Shown here: one piece after another, positions 59,107-64,000 of the stretch
How positions within the stretch are numbered: position 1 is the first letter of the stretch
Layout: every line of letters begins with the position of its first letter
From: Belliella pelovolcani
GTDB lineage: Bacteria; Bacteroidota; Bacteroidia; Cytophagales; Cyclobacteriaceae
Length of the DNA: 64,000 bases
Assembly: GCF_900156785.1 (NCBI RefSeq)
Contig: NZ_FTOP01000005.1
Coordinates: 186,001-250,000, forward strand
Direction: 5' to 3'
Translations under genes and position numbers: made by a program
Notes under the pieces: model-generated
What the model was told of the DNA's origin: nothing
Seen by the model: the letters and a program-made list of their open reading frames with translations, nothing else
Database searches by the model: none

Positions 59107-59985
59107 ATGAAATTATTTGAATTGATAGGCAATACACCATTGGTAGAATTGGATCATATTCCTGAAAATCCCAAAGTCAAAATATTTTGTAAGCTGGAAG
59201 GCCAAAATCCTGCTGGGAGTGTCAAGGATAGGGCTGCTTACAATATGATAAAATGCGCCTTAGAAAGAGGAGACATCAAAAAGGGCGATAAATTGGTAGA
59301 AGCAACAAGTGGTAATACAGGGATAGCGCTTGCGATGGTAGCAAATTTACTTGGAGTGAATATGACGCTCGTCATGCCAGATAACTCTACCAAAGAAAGG
59401 GTGCTATCTATGGAGGCTTATGGTGCCAAGGTCATCCTGACTCCAGCGGAGAAAACAATAGAGTACTCTAGAGATTTAGCTGATAAAATGGCAGCTGAGG
59501 ATGGTTATTTTATTCTCAATCAATTTGCCAATCCAGACAATTACATGGCACATTACCATACTACGGGGCCTGAAATTTGGAATGACACAAGCGGTCAGGT
59601 GACTCACTTTGTCTCTGCAATGGGGACTACTGGGACGATTATGGGCGTGTCTAAGTTTCTCAAAGAAAAAAATCAGGCAATTCAGATCGTGGGTACGCAA
59701 CCAACAGATGGCTCAAGTATTCCAGGAATTAGAAGATGGTCTCCAGCGTTTTTGCCAAAAATCTATGATGAATCTCGAGTAGATAGGATCATAGACGTGA
59801 GTGAAGAAGCTGCGACAATGATGACAAGGAGGATGGCTAAGGAAGAAGGGATACTAGCAGGGATGAGTAGTGGTGGTGCGCTGACAGCTGCGCTAGAAAT
59901 TGCACGAGAAATCCAAGAAGGAGTCATTGTCTGCATTACCTGTGATCGGGGAGATCGCTATTTAAGTTCAGATTTGTTTGGTTAA
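59107..59985 (+). CDS. cysM: Cysteine synthase B
   Basis: This PLP enzyme makes cysteine from O-acetylserine and sulfide (CysM can also use thiosulfate). The 292-residue protein begins MKLFELIGNTPLVELDHIPE; the PLP Lys lies in NPAGSVKDRAAYNMI, the phosphate loop in ATSGNTGIALAM, with SAMGTTGTIMGVSKFL and ILAGMSSGGALTAALE later. Its shorter length and KIFCKLEGQNP fit the B type better than CysK. It is co-transcribed with cysE, and its terminator is shared with the convergent DUF4397 gene. Confidence 0.96.
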   Translation: MKLFELIGNTPLVELDHIPENPKVKIFCKLEGQNPAGSVKDRAAYNMIKCALERGDIKKGDKLVEATSGNTGIALAMVANLLGVNMTLVMPDNSTKERVLSMEAYGAKVILTPAEKTIEYSRDLADKMAAEDGYFILNQFANPDNYMAHYHTTGPEIWNDTSGQVTHFVSAMGTTGTIMGVSKFLKEKNQAIQIVGTQPTDGSSIPGIRRWSPAFLPKIYDESRVDRIIDVSEEAATMMTRRMAKEEGILAGMSSGGALTAALEIAREIQEGVIVCITCDRGDRYLSSDLFG

Positions 59986-60006
59986 TGTCCTGAATGATAT
60001 AAAAAC

Positions 60007-60038
60007 AAAAATCCCGAGCCTTGGCTCGGGATTTTTTT
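60007..60038. terminator. Shared terminator of cysM and the DUF4397 gene
   Basis: AAAAATCCCGAGCC and GGCTCGGGATTTTT form a perfect 14-bp stem around TT. The plus-strand T run touches the TAA of the minus-strand gene. Confidence 0.93.
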
Positions 60039-60747
60039 ATTGGTAGTTGATGAAGTTGGTTACTAATTGCAGGTTGAGCTTTTTGTTTACATCAGTTTCT
60101 TCTCCTAGAAGCCCTCTTAGGATGATGGTGTAAACTCGATTTCCTCGTAATTCAACGTTGTTTGCAGTCACTAATGTTTCGCCAGAATCCTTGGACACCA
60201 CTTGAATGTTGTAACTTTTGGCATCTACAGCTTCAAAATCTGAATAGGTTTTAAAATCTGAATTGTCAACATAAGGGGAGTCACTCGGCTCCAAGAAAAC
60301 TTCCACTAGGCCTGCATCTGGGGAGAGGTGTACAAACCTGATTTGAGCCTGAGTTTGATTAAAAGCACCCCAAGAGTCTTCCAGAAGTATAGCGTCCAAA
60401 TCATCTGGAAGCCCTGTCAGAAACATGGAGTAGACTTTATTTTCTTCTATGGTAAAAGTTTTCTCTAGCAAGGAGGTCACGGAATTGTAAGGTGAAAATT
60501 TGAAAGTCCTTTCTCCTAAATAATACCTCAGATAAGGCAAAGTTTCTGTAAACCTAAATGGGTTGTTGGTGACGCGATTGCTATTGGCAAAAACATCAAG
60601 AGATGCCGTCTCTGGAGCTCCATGATAGATGGAAATGTTCGCATGAGGTTCTAATGGTACACCTTCATTATTGTCGAGACAGCTACTGAGACTTATTCCA
60701 AAGATGAAAGGAATAAGGAGCATTTTGATTTTGTGTGTAATCTTCAT
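60037..60747 (-). CDS. DUF4397-domain lipoprotein
   Basis: A 236-residue lipoprotein. The signal MKITHKIKMLLIPFIFGISL is followed by the lipobox SSC (about residue 23). Two DUF4397 beta modules follow: HANISIYHGAPETASLDVFA and, after about 100 residues, QIRFVHLSPDAGLVEVFLEP, the paired ISIYHGAP/IRFVHLSPDA pattern being the family mark. It is likely a surface or periplasmic protein; its function is unknown. It stands alone between the shared terminator and 139 upstream bases with no clear promoter match. Confidence 0.92.
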   Translation of the reverse strand: MKITHKIKMLLIPFIFGISLSSCLDNNEGVPLEPHANISIYHGAPETASLDVFANSNRVTNNPFRFTETLPYLRYYLGERTFKFSPYNSVTSLLEKTFTIEENKVYSMFLTGLPDDLDAILLEDSWGAFNQTQAQIRFVHLSPDAGLVEVFLEPSDSPYVDNSDFKTYSDFEAVDAKSYNIQVVSKDSGETLVTANNVELRGNRVYTIILRGLLGEETDVNKKLNLQLVTNFINYQ

Positions 60748-60886
60748 AGTAGTAAAATAGTTGGTTTAGTTTCACTTCTTCCTTTAAGACGAAGCAGCTC
60801 ACCAAAATGCTACAATGAATATCAAAAAAAATAGCTCAAATTATGTATATGCATCGAGGATAGAAATCCTAATGCACACTTGAGGG

Positions 60887-62254
60887 TTAGACTTTGTCTG
60901 GCTCTGGATGAATCCAAGGAGATCGATAAGGTCTTCGTAGTTTTTCATTGGCCTCACTATCAGTAAGGAAAGATCTAGTAGCAGGGTCATAAGTCAAAGA
61001 CCTCCCAAGTTCCATGGATAGGTTAGCCAGAATACAGCAAGCCGTAGAGATATGGCTTTCATAAATATTGGCATTAGGATGCCTATTTTCATTTATAGCC
61101 TGAAGTAGATTTTGAAAATGGCGCCTTGTAGCAGGAACCGCATGAAGCTCGATGTCCTTTTCGTTCAGATCTTCTGGAAATTGATCTTTTTCGTAGACTG
61201 CTTCCCAATGTATGGGTTTTCCCTCACCATAAGGAACAAAATCAGCTTGGAAAGGACTCCCAGCCAAGTAACCATTTTCTCCAAAAATTTTAAAGGCCCA
61301 AGGATATGCTGGATCAACAGGATTTCCCCAAGTTCGATGCTGCCACACTATGTTGAATTCAGGATATTCAAAAGTTGCAGTTTGGGTATCCGCTATATTG
61401 GATTTTTCATTTTTTTGGACAAAAATACCGCCCTTGGCTGAAACCTGAGTTGGCCATCCTAGGTCTAGCATCCACCTGACCGCGTCTAGCATGTGGATAC
61501 ACATGTCACCTGTGATGCCATTGCCGTATTCCATGAAAGCTCTCCACCACCTTTTGTGAGGAAGCCCATCATAAGGTCTCCATGGTGCAGGGCCTGTCCA
61601 TAAGTCATAATCCAAAAAATCAGGTATAGGTTTTTCTTGTGGATTTCCTTTGGCGCGCATGTGGTAATAGCAACAGATTTCTACATGTCCTATTTTGCCT
61701 AACTTTCCCGTATCAATGATTTGATTTTTTGCTTCAATCAGGTGTGGGGTGCTTCTTCTTTGTAAGCCTACTTGTACGATTTTTTGGTATTTTTCAGCAG
61801 CAGCTACCACAGCCTCCCCTTCTATGATATCTACAGAAATGGGTTTTTGTAAATACACATGCGAACCAGCTTTCAATGCTGCAATTGTCTGTAAGGCATG
61901 CCAATGGTCTGGTGTACCAATGATGGTGATGTCTAGTTGGTTGTTCTCTAACAAGATCCTGTAGTCCTTGTATAGTTTCGGTTTACTGCCTGGAAGTCTA
62001 GTATCCAAGATGCTTTTTGCCTCTTGCAGCTGTCGTTCATCTACATCACAGAGGGCTACAACTTCTACCTTTGCAATTTGAATCAATCTCCAAAGATCCA
62101 TTTTTCCGTACCAGCCGCAGCCAATCAGGGCCACTTTCAACGGTTGCTTATTTTGAATATGTCCAAAACTTGGCAGTCCTAATCCCACCAATGCCAATGC
62201 AGCAGCGGATCTCTTGATAAAAGATCTTCTTCCTTGATTTTGGTTTTCCATCAT
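60887..62254 (-). CDS. Gfo/Idh/MocA-family oxidoreductase with Tat signal
   Basis: A 455-residue NAD(P)-dependent oxidoreductase acting on sugars or related compounds. The N-terminus has a twin-arginine signal (QNQGRRSFIKRSAAALALVG), so it is exported folded. The Rossmann domain follows, KVALIGCGWYGKMDLWRL, then ITIIGTPDHWHALQ and the conserved Lys in HVYLQKPISV. The second domain shows GNGITGDMCIHMLDAVRWML. Bacteroidota carry many paralogues of this secreted type. No sugar-binding or transport genes are adjacent, so the substrate is unknown. Confidence 0.92.
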   Translation of the reverse strand: MMENQNQGRRSFIKRSAAALALVGLGLPSFGHIQNKQPLKVALIGCGWYGKMDLWRLIQIAKVEVVALCDVDERQLQEAKSILDTRLPGSKPKLYKDYRILLENNQLDITIIGTPDHWHALQTIAALKAGSHVYLQKPISVDIIEGEAVVAAAEKYQKIVQVGLQRRSTPHLIEAKNQIIDTGKLGKIGHVEICCYYHMRAKGNPQEKPIPDFLDYDLWTGPAPWRPYDGLPHKRWWRAFMEYGNGITGDMCIHMLDAVRWMLDLGWPTQVSAKGGIFVQKNEKSNIADTQTATFEYPEFNIVWQHRTWGNPVDPAYPWAFKIFGENGYLAGSPFQADFVPYGEGKPIHWEAVYEKDQFPEDLNEKDIELHAVPATRRHFQNLLQAINENRHPNANIYESHISTACCILANLSMELGRSLTYDPATRSFLTDSEANEKLRRPYRSPWIHPEPDKV

Positions 62255-62392
62255 GTTAAAAATAATAAGGTTTGAGCACTTTAATATACAAAAGAATTGA
62301 TGGTGCTGAGTTTCAAACCTTATTTAAGGGTAATTTAAACTGTTAAAGTCCTTCTTAAGTAATCTTCCAATTATCTACAATCTGTAATTCAA

Positions 62393-63466
62393 TTACAATT
62401 CCACCCCAAACTTAAGTCCCAAAGCTCTCAAATCATCTTCAACAGGATTGATCAAAGGGATGCCGGTGGAGATTCTTTCTGATTCCAGTTCGCGCTCAGG
62501 ATCTCCTGGTATCAATACTTTATCATGCCCCTCAATTGGTTTAGCAGCTCGGAATCTAGAGATCCAATTGTCCATGTGAGATTTGAATTCATCGGCAGGC
62601 CTAAATGCGTCCACACGCATGGCACCCAAAAAGTGACCCAAACCTTCTCCAACTGGATTGGGGTCAGGCTCTAAAAATGCTACAAAAGGAGGAACCCAAG
62701 GGCCATAATTTGCTCCAGATAGTACGGCAGAGAAAATGTCAACTACAGATCCGAGAATGTAGCCTTTGTGCGAACCGTGCTCGCGGTCTCCACCAAGGGG
62801 TAGTAAAGCACCACCTTTTTTGACTCCATTGGCATCAGTGGTCTGTATACCGTCTGCATCCTGAACCCAGCCAAGTGGAGCATCTTGGTTTTTTCTTTGA
62901 AGGATTTCGAGTTTTCCATTGGCAGCGGTGGTGGTTGCCATATCGGCTACAAATGGAGGTTGTTTATCAGCAGGGATTGCTACTGAAATTGGGTTGGTGC
63001 CCAGCATTCTTTCTTTGGAAAATGTTGGGCTGACTAGTGGGCTGGCATTGGTCAGAGATAGACCAATCATATCATATTCCAATGCCATCATGGCATGGTA
63101 TCCTGCTATGCCATAGTGATTGGAGTTTTTGACTGAGACCCAGCCGGTACCAGCATTTTTGGCTTTTTCTATCGCCACTTGCATGGCAAAGGGAGCTACT
63201 ACAAGCCCTAGACCACCATCGCCATCTACTACAGCGGTACTTTGTGTTTCATATGTGACTTTGACTTGTGGTTTGGCGTTGATTCTACCTTTTTCCCAAA
63301 GCCTCACATACCCCGATAATCTAGCTACTCCATGCGAATCTACTCCTCTGAGATCAGCCGAAAGCAACACTTCAGTTGCTAATTTGGCATCCGCTTCTGG
63401 ACAGCCAATTTTCAATAATATGTTGTATGTGAATTCGTGAAGTTCCTGGTAGCTGAATGTATTCAT
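62393..63466 (-). CDS. Ldh-family (malate/L-lactate/ureidoglycolate-type) oxidoreductase
   Basis: A 357-residue NAD(P)-dependent dehydrogenase of the Ldh2/MDH family, unlike classical Rossmann LDHs. The ATG at 63466 is preferred over an upstream TTG. Motifs include LSADLRGVDSHGVARLSGYV, the catalytic His in KNSNHYGIAGYHAMMA, GTNPISVAIPADKQPPFVAD and GDREHGSHKGYILGSVVDIF. Members oxidise malate, lactate, sulfolactate or ureidoglycolate, and the exact substrate cannot be decided. It is followed 26 bases after the Ppx/GppA gene and 138 bases before the Gfo/Idh gene. Confidence 0.92.
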   Translation of the reverse strand: MNTFSYQELHEFTYNILLKIGCPEADAKLATEVLLSADLRGVDSHGVARLSGYVRLWEKGRINAKPQVKVTYETQSTAVVDGDGGLGLVVAPFAMQVAIEKAKNAGTGWVSVKNSNHYGIAGYHAMMALEYDMIGLSLTNASPLVSPTFSKERMLGTNPISVAIPADKQPPFVADMATTTAANGKLEILQRKNQDAPLGWVQDADGIQTTDANGVKKGGALLPLGGDREHGSHKGYILGSVVDIFSAVLSGANYGPWVPPFVAFLEPDPNPVGEGLGHFLGAMRVDAFRPADEFKSHMDNWISRFRAAKPIEGHDKVLIPGDPERELESERISTGIPLINPVEDDLRALGLKFGVEL

Positions 63467-63491
63467 ACTCAAAATATTTCCTAGAATCTAA

Positions 63492-64000
63492 TTATTCAAT
63501 TTCTGATGCGGCAATCAAGATGCTATTGCTGAGTAATTGGGATATCGCACCTTCTTTGAGTGCATAACTAGAGCAGATTAATGAGTCAACGGGGACAAAA
63601 TTTAAAATATACTTGATCAGGCAGGAGGCCACAACGATCATGTCTACACGCATAGGGATCATGCCTGGGATTTTCAATCGCTCTGCTTTATTGAGGGTGA
63701 GTAGTTGCTCAGCCAAAGTTTCAAATCCATCTCTCGGCAAGATAAAAGATTGTTCAGCTTTCCCTTTTTGTCTATGTATCGTTTCGTAATACATGTCACT
63801 CAAAGTATCAAAAGTACCTGAAGCACCCACTAGTTTGGTAGGCTGGTATGTTTTGATGGCTGATATCAGTTCTGATAGTTTGTTTTCTAAGTGTAGGTTC
63901 AGGTTGGTGATTTCCTCACTGATAATTGGGTCATGGTAGTGAAATAAATCCAATAGTCGCTGTCCGCCGATTTCGAAACTTTGCTTCCAAAATGCTTTTT
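63492..64000 (-). CDS. Ppx/GppA-family phosphatase, C-terminal part cut by window edge
   Basis: The frame continues past the window end, so only about the last 168 codons are seen. KAFWKQSFEIGGQRLLDLFH precedes HDPIISEEI, the ASKHA-type region that binds polyphosphate or (p)ppGpp in this family. Later, VGASGTFDTLSDMY and RVDMIVVASCLIKYI are typical. The apparent start at 63953 is a TTG inside the domain, not the real start. The enzyme is probably an exopolyphosphatase or pppGpp phosphohydrolase. Confidence 0.82.
   Translation of the reverse strand, partial: KAFWKQSFEIGGQRLLDLFHYHDPIISEEITNLNLHLENKLSELISAIKTYQPTKLVGASGTFDTLSDMYYETIHRQKGKAEQSFILPRDGFETLAEQLLTLNKAERLKIPGMIPMRVDMIVVASCLIKYILNFVPVDSLICSSYALKEGAISQLLSNSILIAASEIE

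Overview
The window is a 64 kb chromosomal stretch from a member of the Bacteroidota, most likely an aerobic, free-living Cytophagales bacterium (Cyclobacteriaceae-like; the family is inferred, not shown). The evidence is a type IX secretion pair (PorP/SprF plus a giant protein with a gliding-motility-type C-terminal domain), families largely confined to the phylum (DUF4293, DUF4295, DUF5522, the two-domain GlmU-like protein), promoters of the TTTG/TAnnTTTG type, and moderately low GC. No rRNA, tRNA, CRISPR array, intact insertion sequence, prophage or defence island was recognised. Most of the window is ordinary core genome; the unusual material lies in the intergenic DNA.

Layout. 1-8.3 kb (+): purine synthesis (purN end, purH), cysS, an M28 lipoprotein peptidase, then a small galactose unit (LacI regulator, galM, galK). 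8.3-17.6 kb (-): an outer-membrane barrel, a lone receiver-domain regulator, an NSS transporter, and a tightly packed run from a GlmU-like enzyme through holB, a RimB-like protease, a RimK-like ligase, hemC and a lipoprotein cyclophilin to a RmlD-like reductase; then rpmE. 17.8-23.4 kb (+): Wzi/RemB-like barrel, MsbA-type exporter, small membrane protein, YifB. 23.6-25.4 kb (-): a cystathionine synthase/lyase and a DUF4293 protein. 25.4-32.1 kb (+): truA, a second MsbA-type exporter, several envelope proteins, hemE. 32.3-33.4 kb (-): MOSC protein and a small unknown. 33.5-36.8 kb: a MITE-like element, an inverted repeat, then dnaK and a GroES-like gene. 36.9-42.4 kb (-): hemB, TlpA-like thioredoxin, porin, HAD phosphatase, rocD. 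42.5-43.7 kb: a decayed region with a truncated repressor and a tiny DUF5522 gene. 43.7-45.4 kb (+): rpmB-rpmG-DUF4295-ftsY. 45.5-57.2 kb: M48 protease, PorP/SprF, the 1846-residue secreted protein, yaaA and a large BNR/sortilin-like protein. 57.4-60 kb (+): FtsB/DivIC, a barrel, cysE, cysM. 60-64 kb (-): DUF4397 lipoprotein, Gfo/Idh/MocA and Ldh-family oxidoreductases, and a Ppx/GppA fragment cut by the window end.

How the genes relate. Three haem genes (hemC, hemE, hemB) are scattered in separate units. CysE and CysM make cysteine in adjacent genes, and the Cys/Met PLP enzyme lies elsewhere. The RimK-like ligase and RimB-like protease overlap and look like a writer/eraser pair for glutamate tails. 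PorP/SprF and the giant protein are divergent and probably form one surface system.

Most notable non-coding observations: a 264-bp element with 15-bp terminal inverted repeats and a perfect 6-bp target duplication; three copies of a small palindromic repeat, two of which bracket rocD in opposite orientation; a tandem pair of long imperfect palindromes upstream of the porin; a sigma-54-like promoter before dnaK; a pseudoknot-capable purH leader; and five convergent gene pairs whose shared terminator hairpin abuts or overlaps the minus-strand stop codon.
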